Positions 1 to 9,367 are shown, numbered from the stretch's first letter. The stretch: 38,203 bases of DNA from an uncultured Paludibacter sp. (GCA_937927845.1 CALFXE010000063.1:1-38203); one strand, 5' to 3'. The notes: a model not told the origin generated them from the sequence alone. Numbers and translations: made by a program.

Positions 1-1
1 C

Positions 2-2065
2 TTCGGATATGAAAGATACAATCTCAGAAGTAATATCGATTTGAAAGTGAGCCGAACTACCAACCTAAGCATCGATTTGGCTGGTCAATACATCAACAAA
101 CTTACGGCAAACCGTTCTGCTGATGATATATTTTCATTCATGCTCCATACTCCTTCTCACCTTTTTCCTGCCATATACAGCGATGGAACTTTGGCAACCT
201 ATGTTAAGCAGAGTGATTCGAATAATCGAAACCCCTTTAATATGTTGTATAATCAGGGATATCGTAAGGAGTTTGGAACGAGAATACAATCCAACGTGGG
301 GATAACACAGGACTTAAACTTTATTACTCCAGGGTTGAGTGCCAAAGGAAAGATAAGTTTCGATTATGACGGTAATGCGGCAACGCTCAGGAACTATTGG
401 CCAAGTCTTTATAATGCAAGTGGCCGCGACACAGAAGGGAATCTTGTTTATACAACCTCTGTTTCCGGGGCACCGGAGTTGATAGACCCAGAGTTTACAT
501 CAACAGATTCCTACCGTAAAATATACATCGAAGGATCAATCAATTATGCACGGGTTTTCAAGGAGCATACTGTCGGAGGTATGTTGCTTTATATGCAGAA
601 AGAAGATCAGCTGAGCGGCGTGGTGTTGCCATATCGAAAGCAGGGCGTGGTTGGACGTGCAACCTATTCGTATGGTGATCGTTATTTTATCGAGGGTAAT
701 TTTGGTTACACCGGTAGCGAAACATTTGCACGAGGTAATAGGTTCGGATTCTTTCCGGCGGTTGGAGTGAGCTACTATGTTTCAAACGAGCAATTCTATC
801 CATCTGCGCTGAGGGAGGTAATGAACAGTGCCAAAATAAGACTTTCCATGGGTCGCGCCGGTAATGATAATACAGGGAGCGCTCGTTTCTTGTATCGCCC
901 GACTTTTTCGACCGATGGATACAATTTTAACCAAGGAATAGGTACATCAGGTGGATCTAATGGTCTCGGTTCAGGAATATATGATCAACGATTCGAGAAC
1001 AGTACGATCCGGTGGGAAATAGAAAATAAACGCAATATTGGGCTTGATTTAGCCTTCTTTAAGCATGCAATAGATTTAACGGTTGATTATTTTAACAATC
1101 TTCGTACGGATATATTACTGGAACGTAATACAATTCCGGCTACGTCTGGCTTCCATGCAAAACCTTGGGAGAATTACGGTAAAGTTAAAAACTGGGGTAT
1201 TGATGGAAGTCTGAACGCACGTCATACTATTGGTGATGTAAAGTTGAGTGCCAGGGGAACTTTTACTTTTGCCCGGAACAAAATAATAGAATATGACGAA
1301 CTAGAGCAGGAGTATTGGTGGCAAGAAGTAACCGGTACGAGGGTTGGGGAACGTGAAGTTTATATTGCAGAAAGATTATATACTGAGGATGATTTTATCA
1401 GCACCCAAAATGCCAATGGTACCTATTCTTATGAACTAAAACCAGGGCTTCCGGCAGTAGCATTGGGAGGTATTCTCGGTCCGGGCGATATCAAATATTC
1501 TGACCTGAATAATGATGGAATTATTGACAGTAAGGACAAGAAAAGAGGAGTGGGACATCCTTATAATCCAGAGATAAACTACGGTTTTGGTTTGAATGTA
1601 GAATACAAGGGTTTCTATGTTAGTGGATTTTTCCAAGGTACGGCAAATACCTCGATCCTATTGAGCGAAGGCAATAATACATTCTGGCCATTCAACTGGG
1701 GGATAGAGAAGTCGAATTACCGTACAGATTTTCTTGATCGCTGGACGGCTGACAATCCGAAGCAGGATGTGCTGATGCCGCGCTTGCACGTTGGTTATGC
1801 GAATAACGTCAACAAAGAACCAAGCTCGTGGTGGTTGTTGAATGGTAATTTCTTGCGTTTCAAGAATCTGGAAATAGGATACAATATCCCGAAAAGCACC
1901 ATGCAAAAGCTGAAGATGGATCAGGCACGGATATACCTGCTTGGTCATAATATTCACGTGTGGGATCAGTTTAAATTATGGGATCCGGAAATGGGAAATC
2001 GCAACAAGGGGAATAGCTACCCTATGTCTCGTACTTTTACTTTGGGTCTTGAATTAAATTTCTAA
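2..2065 (+). CDS. SusC/RagA-family TonB-linked outer-membrane porin, 3' part
   Basis: The reading frame is open from base 2, so the true start lies upstream and only about 687 C-terminal residues are visible. They consist of alternating aromatic-rich beta strands and turns typical of the 22-strand barrel of SusC/RagA proteins, including the late DLNNDGIIDSKDKK loop, the NYGFG strand and a C-terminal strand ending in ELNF. The N-terminal carboxypeptidase-like domain, TonB box and plug are outside the window. By family knowledge it imports oligosaccharides through the outer membrane using TonB energy, with the SusD-like lipoprotein encoded 118 bases downstream as its lid. No sugar specificity can be read. 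Base composition is GC-richer than the core genes to the right, which suggests separate ancestry. Confidence 0.95.
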   Translation, partial: FGYERYNLRSNIDLKVSRTTNLSIDLAGQYINKLTANRSADDIFSFMLHTPSHLFPAIYSDGTLATYVKQSDSNNRNPFNMLYNQGYRKEFGTRIQSNVGITQDLNFITPGLSAKGKISFDYDGNAATLRNYWPSLYNASGRDTEGNLVYTTSVSGAPELIDPEFTSTDSYRKIYIEGSINYARVFKEHTVGGMLLYMQKEDQLSGVVLPYRKQGVVGRATYSYGDRYFIEGNFGYTGSETFARGNRFGFFPAVGVSYYVSNEQFYPSALREVMNSAKIRLSMGRAGNDNTGSARFLYRPTFSTDGYNFNQGIGTSGGSNGLGSGIYDQRFENSTIRWEIENKRNIGLDLAFFKHAIDLTVDYFNNLRTDILLERNTIPATSGFHAKPWENYGKVKNWGIDGSLNARHTIGDVKLSARGTFTFARNKIIEYDELEQEYWWQEVTGTRVGEREVYIAERLYTEDDFISTQNANGTYSYELKPGLPAVALGGILGPGDIKYSDLNNDGIIDSKDKKRGVGHPYNPEINYGFGLNVEYKGFYVSGFFQGTANTSILLSEGNNTFWPFNWGIEKSNYRTDFLDRWTADNPKQDVLMPRLHVGYANNVNKEPSSWWLLNGNFLRFKNLEIGYNIPKSTMQKLKMDQARIYLLGHNIHVWDQFKLWDPEMGNRNKGNSYPMSRTFTLGLELNF

Positions 2066-2183
2066 AAATAACATCGTATGAAACGAACATGAAATAATTT
2101 AATCAATTATTTTGCCCATGCGAATGATTAAATTATTTCATCGAGAGTTCCATATGACAACTAAAAAAAACATATTTAAACAT

Positions 2184-4010
2184 ATGAAATCAAAGAATAT
2201 AAAAATATTAGCAATTAGTTTTATCATCGGATTTTTCACTTCATGCAATTATCTGGATGTGTCAGATGAATTGGCAGGAGGTATCACCGATATTTCGCAG
2301 GTTTTTAATAACGTGGATCGCACCAAAAAATGGTATTCACAGATATTCGATAATGTACCTGATTATTCCAGAATGTGGGCAACTCCAGGTATGGGGAATA
2401 TCTGGGCTTTTTATGCCGATGAATTATATTCAAGAATTGCAAACAACTCGGGAAAGTATTCGGAGTGGAACTCCAGTAATACTGAATCGACAAGATGGTA
2501 CACGCTGTATGAGAGTATCAGACAAGCGAATATATTTTTGGAAAGGGTTAAGCCTATCATCGACGAAGGTGGTCCTGATGCTGCGAGACTTACCGAAACT
2601 GAGGTGGATCGCTACAAAGCAAATGTGCGCTTCATGAGAGCACTCTACTACTATTATTTGATGGAACAATTCGGTCCGGTACCCATCATCACAGAATCGA
2701 AATCATTGGCTGATGAACTTGATATACCACGAAATTCACTCGATGAAGTGATTAATTTTATTGACTCTGAATTGCTCGAAGCAATGGACAATATGGAGCC
2801 GGAACCTTATCATAGCAACGAAAGTTTCCGCGCCGTTCCAACAAAAGGAGTTGCTATGGCAGTGCGAGCAAAGTTATGGATGTATGCTGCGAGTAAACTG
2901 TTTAATGGTGGTTTTACAGAAGCACTTCAGGTAACAAACAAAGATGGCAAACAACTATTTCCCGAGTTTGACCAAACGAAGGTAACCAAAGCCAAGGATG
3001 TCTGTAAAGAATTTATCGATTATGCAAACGATGGTAACCGGTACACGCTATATCATAGCACAAGCAACGATCCAGCGCTATCTGTATATGAACTCTTCCA
3101 GGTCTACAATCCGGAGATAATATGGGCTACGGCAAAAAACCAATGGGGAAGTTTGGGTGCTCAAAATTTCGACACGATGACTACCCCGCGTAGCGAACCA
3201 AGTGGTTTAGGCGGGATACATGTGTTGCAAGAACTCGTTGATGCTTTTTATACAGCCGATGGTTATCCAATAGTAGCGACATCTTTCCTGCCAAAATCGT
3301 CTACTTATGTTGAATCAGGCTTTGGTACTCACGATGGTTTTGAAGTATCTAATATGTACATAAATCGCGAACCCCGTTTTTACAACACGATAACCTTTTC
3401 TGGGAAAAAGTGGCACATCAGCGGGAAAGAAGTGCAGTTTTATTATATGGGTAATTCAGACAAACGCGTGCCGGACGGCGCACCTCTTACAGGTTATCTT
3501 CTTTATAAAAGATTGAACCGAACCGTACATGGTAATACTCCTGGGGTAACTTCAAAATTCAGACCTTCAATCATATTTCGTTTAGCTGATTTTTATTTAC
3601 TCTATGCCGAAACTTTGAACGAAGTTTCTCCTTCTGACCCGGACGTACTTAAATATGTGAATCTTGTACGCGAACGTGCAGGACTTCCTGACTTAGAAGT
3701 TCTAAATCCGTCAATAGCAGGAGATCAAATACTGCAACGTGAAGCAATTCGCCGCGAAAGACAAATTGAACTGGCAACTGAAGGACAGCGTTATTTCGAT
3801 GTTCGCCGTTGGATGATAGCCGAAAATGCACCTGGTCAAGGTGGTCAAGGTGGAGACTTTACCGGCATGAATCCTGATGGGAATAAGGTAACTTTCCATA
3901 CACGCAAGAAACTCCACACGCGTTCATTCAAAAGAAAGAATTATCTGTATCCTATTCCTTTGGTTGAAATGCAAAGGAGCGAAGTGCTTGTTCAAAACCC
4001 AGGCTGGTAA
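2184..4010 (+). CDS. SusD/RagB-family surface glycan-binding lipoprotein
   Basis: A 608-residue protein if translation starts at ATG 2184; an ATG at 2154 is possible but puts extra residues before the signal peptide. From 2184 the N-terminus is a short basic segment, a hydrophobic stretch and the lipobox FFTSC, a type II lipoprotein signal. Family marks are the helical TPR-like segment around VRFMRALYYYYLMEQFGPVP and the C-terminal GQRYFDVRRW motif. SusD proteins sit on the outer face of the outer membrane and close over the SusC barrel to capture oligosaccharide. It follows the SusC gene and is probably cotranscribed with it. The substrate is not predictable. Confidence 0.95.
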   Translation: MKSKNIKILAISFIIGFFTSCNYLDVSDELAGGITDISQVFNNVDRTKKWYSQIFDNVPDYSRMWATPGMGNIWAFYADELYSRIANNSGKYSEWNSSNTESTRWYTLYESIRQANIFLERVKPIIDEGGPDAARLTETEVDRYKANVRFMRALYYYYLMEQFGPVPIITESKSLADELDIPRNSLDEVINFIDSELLEAMDNMEPEPYHSNESFRAVPTKGVAMAVRAKLWMYAASKLFNGGFTEALQVTNKDGKQLFPEFDQTKVTKAKDVCKEFIDYANDGNRYTLYHSTSNDPALSVYELFQVYNPEIIWATAKNQWGSLGAQNFDTMTTPRSEPSGLGGIHVLQELVDAFYTADGYPIVATSFLPKSSTYVESGFGTHDGFEVSNMYINREPRFYNTITFSGKKWHISGKEVQFYYMGNSDKRVPDGAPLTGYLLYKRLNRTVHGNTPGVTSKFRPSIIFRLADFYLLYAETLNEVSPSDPDVLKYVNLVRERAGLPDLEVLNPSIAGDQILQREAIRRERQIELATEGQRYFDVRRWMIAENAPGQGGQGGDFTGMNPDGNKVTFHTRKKLHTRSFKRKNYLYPIPLVEMQRSEVLVQNPGW

Positions 4011-4071
4011 GTAGTGATAAACAAAACGAACATGTATAATAAAAGTTTAATTGCTTAAAATATATCATATT

Positions 4072-5217
4072 ATGAGAAAAAATAAATTATTTAATTATTT
4101 AATCTTCTTTTCAATATTCGGGATCTTTATCACAAGTTGTGATGATAATATGCCCGTAGTAAAAGAGATTGGGGTTGAAAGCATCACGCTGAGCGAGTGG
4201 CTTCGTGACGGGGTTTTAATGGAAAAAGGCTCTTCTATCAATATTGCTTGGAATGTTACCCTTCTGCCTGAAAATGCGACCGACAGGGCTGAGAATTATT
4301 ATTCGTCAAATGTGGAAGTGGCTACTGTAAATGCCAAAGGGCAAATAACAGCTAACACAGCCGGAACCAGCGAGATTACTATAGCCGTGGGTGGTAAAAG
4401 CATTGATTTCACTTTGACGGTTATTGATAAGATTATTATTCCGGCAACCGACATTGAATTAGCTATAACTAATTTGGAGTTGATGATTGGTGCAGATTAC
4501 GATCTGTTCTCTCAAATAAAGGTTTTGCCGCTTGAGGCAAATGACGGGTTCGATTTTTCATCGTCTAACCCATTAATCGTTTCAGTTAACGAGGAAGGTG
4601 TTCTTATCGGAGTATCGGAAGGAAATGCGGTTATTACCATTGCCTCAAAGCAAAATTCGGCAATTAACACCACTTTGTCGGTGTCAGTAATAGATTTTTA
4701 TGGAGACTACCCGCGTGATACTTGGACTATGACAGCATCACACCCGCTGAATATTTCGTCAGGTGATCCGGAAAAAAATTCCTTGTCTTCGGCATTTGAT
4801 GGTGATTTCTCGACTAACCTCAGTTTGGTAAGGCCAGGGAAGAATTACGGGGTTAATCCAAATGTCGCCGTACCGCTGGGTGATGCTATATATTTTATCG
4901 TGGACATGAAAAAGTCTCAAGAGGTTAACTATTTCAGAATACGTCATAGGGATACTTCGCAGGCGTTTATAAGATGGTATGCTTTCGACCAAATACTGGG
5001 TAGTGATGATGGCGAAAACTTTGAATTAATTGCCTCGAACATTACCATCACGAATGCTGAAACTGCTTCTCAGCAAGTATCACCTGATATTACAATTCCT
5101 ACATCAAAATACAGATACTTGAAATTTTACGGGAAAGAAGCAACATGCTTCTACCAATCATCGTACACATCTCAAGGTTCTACTGTGCAAATACAGGAAT
5201 TATATATTGGACGATAA
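4072..5217 (+). CDS. Surface lipoprotein with two Ig-like (Big_2) domains and an F5/8 type C-like domain
   Basis: A 381-residue protein from ATG 4072; the frame is open slightly further upstream but this start gives a basic N-terminus, a hydrophobic core and the lipobox ITSC. Residues of roughly 30-115 and 118-205 look like bacterial Ig-like group 2 repeats, each with a VA/VS-V-N-x-x-G pattern. The last 170 residues resemble a coagulation factor F5/8 type C (discoidin) carbohydrate-binding fold. Position after susC and susD and the modular build fit a SusE/SusF-position surface glycan-binding protein. It carries no obvious catalytic domain. It is the last gene before a strong hairpin, so it probably ends the operon. 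Confidence 0.85.
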   Translation: MRKNKLFNYLIFFSIFGIFITSCDDNMPVVKEIGVESITLSEWLRDGVLMEKGSSINIAWNVTLLPENATDRAENYYSSNVEVATVNAKGQITANTAGTSEITIAVGGKSIDFTLTVIDKIIIPATDIELAITNLELMIGADYDLFSQIKVLPLEANDGFDFSSSNPLIVSVNEEGVLIGVSEGNAVITIASKQNSAINTTLSVSVIDFYGDYPRDTWTMTASHPLNISSGDPEKNSLSSAFDGDFSTNLSLVRPGKNYGVNPNVAVPLGDAIYFIVDMKKSQEVNYFRIRHRDTSQAFIRWYAFDQILGSDDGENFELIASNITITNAETASQQVSPDITIPTSKYRYLKFYGKEATCFYQSSYTSQGSTVQIQELYIGR

Positions 5218-5227
5218 TCTTGTTAAA

Positions 5228-5266
5228 TATCAACTCCGGGGTTACAATGGTTTCCCGGAGTTGATA
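5228..5266 (+). terminator. Probable terminator of the SusC/SusD operon
   Basis: A perfect 13-bp inverted repeat (TATCAACTCCGGG and its complement) has a 13-base loop and begins 11 bases after the stop of the F5/8 lipoprotein gene. The T tract after it is weak, so it may act as an RNA 3' end stabiliser as well as a terminator. It is the only strong GC hairpin in this gap. Confidence 0.75.
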
Positions 5267-5272
5267 AATATT

Positions 5273-5487
5273 ATGAAAAAACGAACCTTATTTTCGCATT
5301 ACTTCTTTTAACAGGTAGTTTATTTGCCGTTGTACATGCCGTGGCATTAAATCGAACTGCGAGAATAGTGTATGTTCAATTTCTTAAAGATGGAAAAGTA
5401 GCCTCATCAATTTCTCGCTTAAAGCGAAATTATAAAATTTATTTTGTGGAATTAAAAAAAAATAATACCTTTGCGGTCGCTTTTTAA
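5273..5487 (+). pseudogene. Remnant of a secreted-protein gene, frameshifted in its signal peptide
   Basis: ATG 5273 is followed by six A bases and runs into a stop after 12 codons. If one more A were present, the frame would read a textbook signal peptide (MKKTNLIFALLLL, then TGSLFAVVHA) and continue to the TAA at 5485-5487, about 71 residues. The part after the signal peptide matches no family I recognise. It may be the stub of another gene of the polysaccharide locus, fused to intergenic sequence when the locus joined the tRNA region. The last bases overlap the tRNA promoter. Chance similarity to a signal peptide is possible, so confidence is moderate. Confidence 0.45.
5443..5473 (+). promoter_or_regulatory. 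Bacteroidota-type promoter of the tRNA-Lys genes
   Basis: TTTG at 5443-5446, a 19-base spacer and TACCTTTG at 5466-5473 match the -33/-7 consensus TTTG-N19-TAnnTTTG. The first tRNA starts 20 bases downstream. Confidence 0.75.
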
Positions 5488-5492
5488 GAAAA

Positions 5493-5565
5493 GATTCAGT
5501 AGCTCAGCAGGTAGAGCACATCCCTTTTAAGGATGGGGTCCTGGGTTCGAGCCCCAGCTGAATCA
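5493..5565 (+). tRNA. tRNA-Lys (anticodon UUU), copy 1
   Basis: A 73-base cloverleaf: a 7-bp acceptor stem (GATTCAG with CTGAATC), D stem GCTC/GAGC, anticodon stem CATCC/GGATG with loop CTTTTAA, and T stem CTGGG/CCCAG with loop TTCGAGC. The anticodon TTT decodes lysine AAA and AAG. CCA is not encoded. It is identical to the second copy. Confidence 0.97.
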
Positions 5566-5590
5566 CTATAAAAAGCTTAATCCTGATGAT

Positions 5591-5663
5591 GATTCAGTAG
5601 CTCAGCAGGTAGAGCACATCCCTTTTAAGGATGGGGTCCTGGGTTCGAGCCCCAGCTGAATCA
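5591..5663 (+). tRNA. tRNA-Lys (anticodon UUU), copy 2
   Basis: It is identical over all 73 bases to the copy ending 25 bases upstream and shares the same cloverleaf. It lacks its own visible promoter, so the two are probably made as one precursor. The pair may reflect a tandem duplication, or integration that rebuilt a tRNA end. No terminator with a T tract is obvious after it. Confidence 0.97.
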
Positions 5664-5942
5664 CAAAAAGGAATGTGGCAATGTACCAATGTGAGAAGAC
5701 GATTTTCTACTTAACTTCCCCTTTCCCTTTATAGCTTTCAAAAAAATCTAATGTAATAAAACCAATGTAAAACCAATAAAGAAAGCATGTTTCATAAATC
5801 AGTTGAGATATATTTCAATCCTACCACGAAAGTAGAACCTTGATAAAAAAACTTTTCTGCTTATATAACTGTCGATTTATTTGTACTTTTGTTGTTTGTC
5901 ATAAAATTATTGATGTAATTTTAAAAATTAACTGATTAATAA
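5664..5942. other. Intergenic gap with short AATGTG-type repeats and a candidate helicase promoter
   Basis: Just after the second tRNA, units of the form CAATGT/AATGTG recur at about 5670-5692, a small relative of the larger repeat block at 29749-29830. A -7 match TACTTTTG lies at 5884-5891, 52 bases before the helicase ATG, with no good -33 partner. I see no gene here. Confidence 0.5.
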
Positions 5943-8276
5943 ATGGATTTTTTAGAGGATTTAAATGAAAGTCAGCGATCTGCTGTTGAATTTGTTGATG
6001 GTGCATCTCTGATAATTGCGGGTGCAGGTTCAGGGAAAACAAGAGTGCTGACGTATAAAATAGCATATTTACTCAAAAAAGGATTGGCTCCATCTTCTAT
6101 TTTGGCTTTAACTTTCACTAACAAGGCAGCAAGAGAAATGAAAAGTAGAATTGCTGAATTAGTTGGTGATAGAATTGCAAGATATTTATGGATGGGCACT
6201 TTTCACTCAGTTTTTTCAAGAATTTTAAGATCAGAGGCTGATAAATTGGGATTCACCAAGAACTTTACTATTTATGACACTTCAGATTCAGCTTCTTTAA
6301 TAAAATCAATAGTTAAAAGTCTAAGTTTGGATGATAAAATATATAAACCCGGCTTTATCCACAGTAAAATATCTGCTGCAAAGAATAATCTTATTACTCC
6401 GGGTGCTTACGCAGCTAATACTGATTTGATACGTTCTGATATGCACTCACGTGTTTCGCGTTTTCACGAAGTTTACAAACTGTATACTCTCAAATGTAAA
6501 CAAGCTGATGCTATGGATTTTGATGACTTACTTTTACAGACAAATATTCTTTTTAGAGATTTCCCGGAAGTGTTACAGAAATATCGTGAGCATTTTAATT
6601 ACATCTTGGTTGATGAATATCAGGATACTAATTATGCTCAGTATCTGATAGTTAAAAAGCTTTCAGAACAGCATGAAAGAATTTGCGTAGTAGGTGATGA
6701 TGCACAAAGCATATATTCGTTCAGAGGTGCAAATATTGATAATATTTTACAGTTTAAAAATAATTTTCAAACTACTCAAGTATTTAAATTAGAACGAAAT
6801 TATAGATCGACACAGACTATTGTTAATGCAGCCAATAGCTTAATAGACAAGAATAAAGATAGAATACCTAAAACAATATATTCAGAAAAACTAAAGGGTG
6901 AAAAAATAAAAGTAATGCAACTATATTCTGATTTTGAGGAGGGGCTTATAGTTGCAGAAAATATCAGAGATTTGCATAAATACGAGGATTATTCATATCA
7001 GCACATTGCAGTATTATATCGTACAAATGCTCAATCACGTGTATTGGAAGATCAACTTCGTAAAAGTAATATACCTTACCGGATTTATGGTGGTTTGTCC
7101 TTTTATCAAAGAAAAGAAATCAAGGATGTAATAGCTTATTGTCGTTTGATATGTAATCCTGCCGATGAAGAAGCTCTAAAGCGGATAATTAATACGCCAA
7201 CAAGAGGTATAGGCGACACAACGGTTAATAAATTGTTGGAATGCTCTACTTTATATGAAGTTACGGCTTGGGAAGTTATGGGTGACGTACTAAAATACAA
7301 TTTATCGGTAAATGCAGGAACAGCAACTAAACTGTCAAAGTTTCGTGAAGTAATAAATACTTTTACGGAACAAAAAGAGGTTCTAAATGCTTATAGATTA
7401 GTTGAATCTGTAATAAAAACAACCGGATTGATAAGTGAAACATATTTGGATACTTCACCTGAAAGTATTAGTAGGAGAGAAAATATTGAGGAGTTGTTAA
7501 ATGCAATTCGTGAGTTTTGTGAGGCTAAGGAAAAAAATAATGAGTCGGCACTTTTAGTAGATTTTTTAGCAGAGGTGTCATTGTTGACAGATCAGGATAC
7601 TGATAAAGATGCTGATGAAGAGAAAGTTACGCTGATGACTGTACATGCCGCTAAAGGGTTGGAGTTCAGAGCAGTGTTTATTGTTGGCATGGAGGAAGAT
7701 TTATTTCCGTCTGCATTTTCCAGAGATAATCATCGTGAGCTGGAAGAAGAAAGAAGACTTTTTTATGTAGCAATTACAAGAGCTGAGGAATTGTGTTATA
7801 TCACTTATGCAAAATCGCGGTTTAGAAATGGTCAATTTAACTTTGCCAATCCGAGTAGATTTATTAAAGATATAGACTCAAGGTATCTCGATTACCCTGC
7901 GGATATTAAGTTAAACAAAACCAAATCGTTTTTTGATGATGATTTAGATTTTTATAATGATATTAAGAGGCGTGCTGATAAGCCAAGCCAACAATTATAT
8001 AATAAGAGTAGCATTAACCATAAATCGGATAATATTACATCAAATCCTGTTTCAAGAAAGCTCACGAAAATAGGTACATCAAATTCTGATACTGCAAGTG
8101 TAAATTATAATCCTACATTACCTGTTGGAAAGTATGTGAAACATCAATTGTTTGGAATTGGTAAGATATTGTCAATCAGTATGTCAGGTGCAAATGAGAA
8201 AGCAGAAATAGATTTTGGAGAGAAGGGAATAAAATCCCTATTATTAAAATTTGCAAAACTTGAAGTGATGGATTAA
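5943..8276 (+). CDS. UvrD/PcrA-type superfamily 1A DNA helicase
   Basis: A 777-residue ATP-dependent 3'-5' helicase with the SF1A motifs in order: Q motif LNESQRSAV (7-15), Walker A AGAGSGKT (26-33), TFTNKAAREM (motif Ia), DEYQDTN (II, about 224-230), GDDAQSIYSFRGAN (III), ERNYRST (IV), TLMTVHAAKGLEF (V, about 562) and RLFYVAITRA (VI, about 606). The C-terminal 50 residues form the Tudor-like PcrA/UvrD tail (GKYVKHQLFGIGKI), which in other bacteria binds RNA polymerase. The role is excision repair and clearing of replication-transcription conflicts. Length is normal for the family. It converges with tcdA, 16 bases away, with no clear hairpin between them. Either uvrD or pcrA would be an acceptable name. 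Confidence 0.95.
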   Translation: MDFLEDLNESQRSAVEFVDGASLIIAGAGSGKTRVLTYKIAYLLKKGLAPSSILALTFTNKAAREMKSRIAELVGDRIARYLWMGTFHSVFSRILRSEADKLGFTKNFTIYDTSDSASLIKSIVKSLSLDDKIYKPGFIHSKISAAKNNLITPGAYAANTDLIRSDMHSRVSRFHEVYKLYTLKCKQADAMDFDDLLLQTNILFRDFPEVLQKYREHFNYILVDEYQDTNYAQYLIVKKLSEQHERICVVGDDAQSIYSFRGANIDNILQFKNNFQTTQVFKLERNYRSTQTIVNAANSLIDKNKDRIPKTIYSEKLKGEKIKVMQLYSDFEEGLIVAENIRDLHKYEDYSYQHIAVLYRTNAQSRVLEDQLRKSNIPYRIYGGLSFYQRKEIKDVIAYCRLICNPADEEALKRIINTPTRGIGDTTVNKLLECSTLYEVTAWEVMGDVLKYNLSVNAGTATKLSKFREVINTFTEQKEVLNAYRLVESVIKTTGLISETYLDTSPESISRRENIEELLNAIREFCEAKEKNNESALLVDFLAEVSLLTDQDTDKDADEEKVTLMTVHAAKGLEFRAVFIVGMEEDLFPSAFSRDNHRELEEERRLFYVAITRAEELCYITYAKSRFRNGQFNFANPSRFIKDIDSRYLDYPADIKLNKTKSFFDDDLDFYNDIKRRADKPSQQLYNKSSINHKSDNITSNPVSRKLTKIGTSNSDTASVNYNPTLPVGKYVKHQLFGIGKILSISMSGANEKAEIDFGEKGIKSLLLKFAKLEVMD

Positions 8277-8292
8277 GTAGTTCAACATTATT

Positions 8293-9042
8293 CTATAAAT
8301 TCGTTTTGGCTATTATAGATTGAATTACTAATCCTGCTAAGGTCATACCAAACATAGCAGGCATATACGAAACCGTACCATTTATCTTTACTTTTTTTGC
8401 ATCCCAGCTTTTATTATCTTCTGATTTATCAACAATAATATTATCACCTTTATTTTCAAAAATCTCATCACTAAATACACATTGAAACTTTTTGCTCACT
8501 CCACCTGATTTGCGTATTTTGCCACGTAATGCAGATGCAAGGGGACAACCATAAACTTTCCAAAACTCGGCAACTTTTATCTTTGATGTATCCGTTTTGA
8601 GTGCAGCACCCATAGACGAGAAAAAGGTTGCATCTGTTTTTGTAGCTTGTTGAATCAAATGAACTTTATTTGTAAGACTATCAATTGCATCAATGATGTA
8701 GTCATAAGAATTAAGTTCGAAACTTTCATATGTATCATTACTATAAACCTCTTGGAGTGCAATAATATTTACATCAGGATTTATTTCTAATAGCCTCTCT
8801 TTTAGTACTTTGGTTTTTGCTTCTCCCACTGTCTTTGTTGTTGCAAGAAGTTGTCTGTTGATATTTGTCTCACTAACAACATCGGAATCTACTATAGTCA
8901 GGTGTCCAATACCTCCTCTGACTAATGCTTCGGCACACCAGCTACCAACACCACCTATTCCAAAAAGTATAACTCTTGTTTGTGAAGCAATTTTTATATA
9001 AGAACTCCCAAGTAAGAGTTCTGTTCGTTGAAATTTCTGCAT
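8293..9042 (-). CDS. tcdA: tRNA threonylcarbamoyladenosine dehydratase (TcdA/CsdL)
   Basis: A 249-residue ThiF/E1-like enzyme. The Rossmann ATP-binding loop GIGGVGSWCAEAL is near residues 28-40, followed by the acidic IVDSDVV, the NRQ motif of adenylating enzymes, and the family-specific tail with YMPAMFGMTLAG. The known reaction is ATP-dependent cyclisation of t6A37 to ct6A in ANN-decoding tRNAs, which include tRNA-Lys. The catalytic segment GCPLASALRGKIRK is present. It is a single gene without csdA or csdE neighbours. A CAAATATA sequence at 9062-9069 gives a -7 box on this strand. Confidence 0.92.
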   Translation of the reverse strand: MQKFQRTELLLGSSYIKIASQTRVILFGIGGVGSWCAEALVRGGIGHLTIVDSDVVSETNINRQLLATTKTVGEAKTKVLKERLLEINPDVNIIALQEVYSNDTYESFELNSYDYIIDAIDSLTNKVHLIQQATKTDATFFSSMGAALKTDTSKIKVAEFWKVYGCPLASALRGKIRKSGGVSKKFQCVFSDEIFENKGDNIIVDKSEDNKSWDAKKVKINGTVSYMPAMFGMTLAGLVIQSIIAKTNL

Positions 9043-9061
9043 ATAAAGTGCTTAAAAGGTA

Positions 9062-9069
9062 CAAATATA
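9062..9069 (-). promoter_or_regulatory. Candidate -7 box for tcdA
   Basis: The minus strand reads TATATTTG, a perfect TAnnTTTG match, 19 bases before the tcdA start codon. No clear TTTG lies at the expected upstream spacing, so the call rests on the -7 box alone. Confidence 0.45.
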
Positions 9070-9176
9070 CAACATTGAAGTCATGGAATAATAAAATAAC
9101 CACATAACCAAAATATTTTTCATGAATAAAAATTGAATTTTATTTCAAAAATGACCATAAATGATAATTTTAGCAT

Positions 9177-9235
9177 ACGTAAAAAGTAAAAGGTAAAAAT
9201 TTTGCGGTGGTTTGTGAGGTTTTTACGTTTTACGT
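9177..9235. repeat. Inverted repeat, ACGTAAAA family
   Basis: ACGTAAAAAGTAAAA at 9177-9191 pairs with TTTTACGTTTTACGT at 9221-9235, 14 of 15 positions, around a 29-base loop. The 13-mer GTAAAACGTAAAA from the complement of the right arm recurs at 19022-19034 upstream of dnaA, which suggests a dispersed intergenic repeat and not a gene-specific site. Confidence 0.6.
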
Positions 9236-9367
9236 GTTAAATTTTATTTTCCGATTATAATTTTGTGTCGTTAAAAGTTCGTCAAACAATCCTAAAATTA
9301 TTATGAGTTTACTGTTGTTTATTTTACATTCAAATGAGTTAATAATATTAATTCAATGTTTGTTTCT

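Noticed and set aside
5493..5663. Second tRNA copy as an assembly duplicate
   Set aside because: The 25 bases between copies differ from the flanks on either side, so a simple repeat-copy error is not required; tandem tRNA genes are common.
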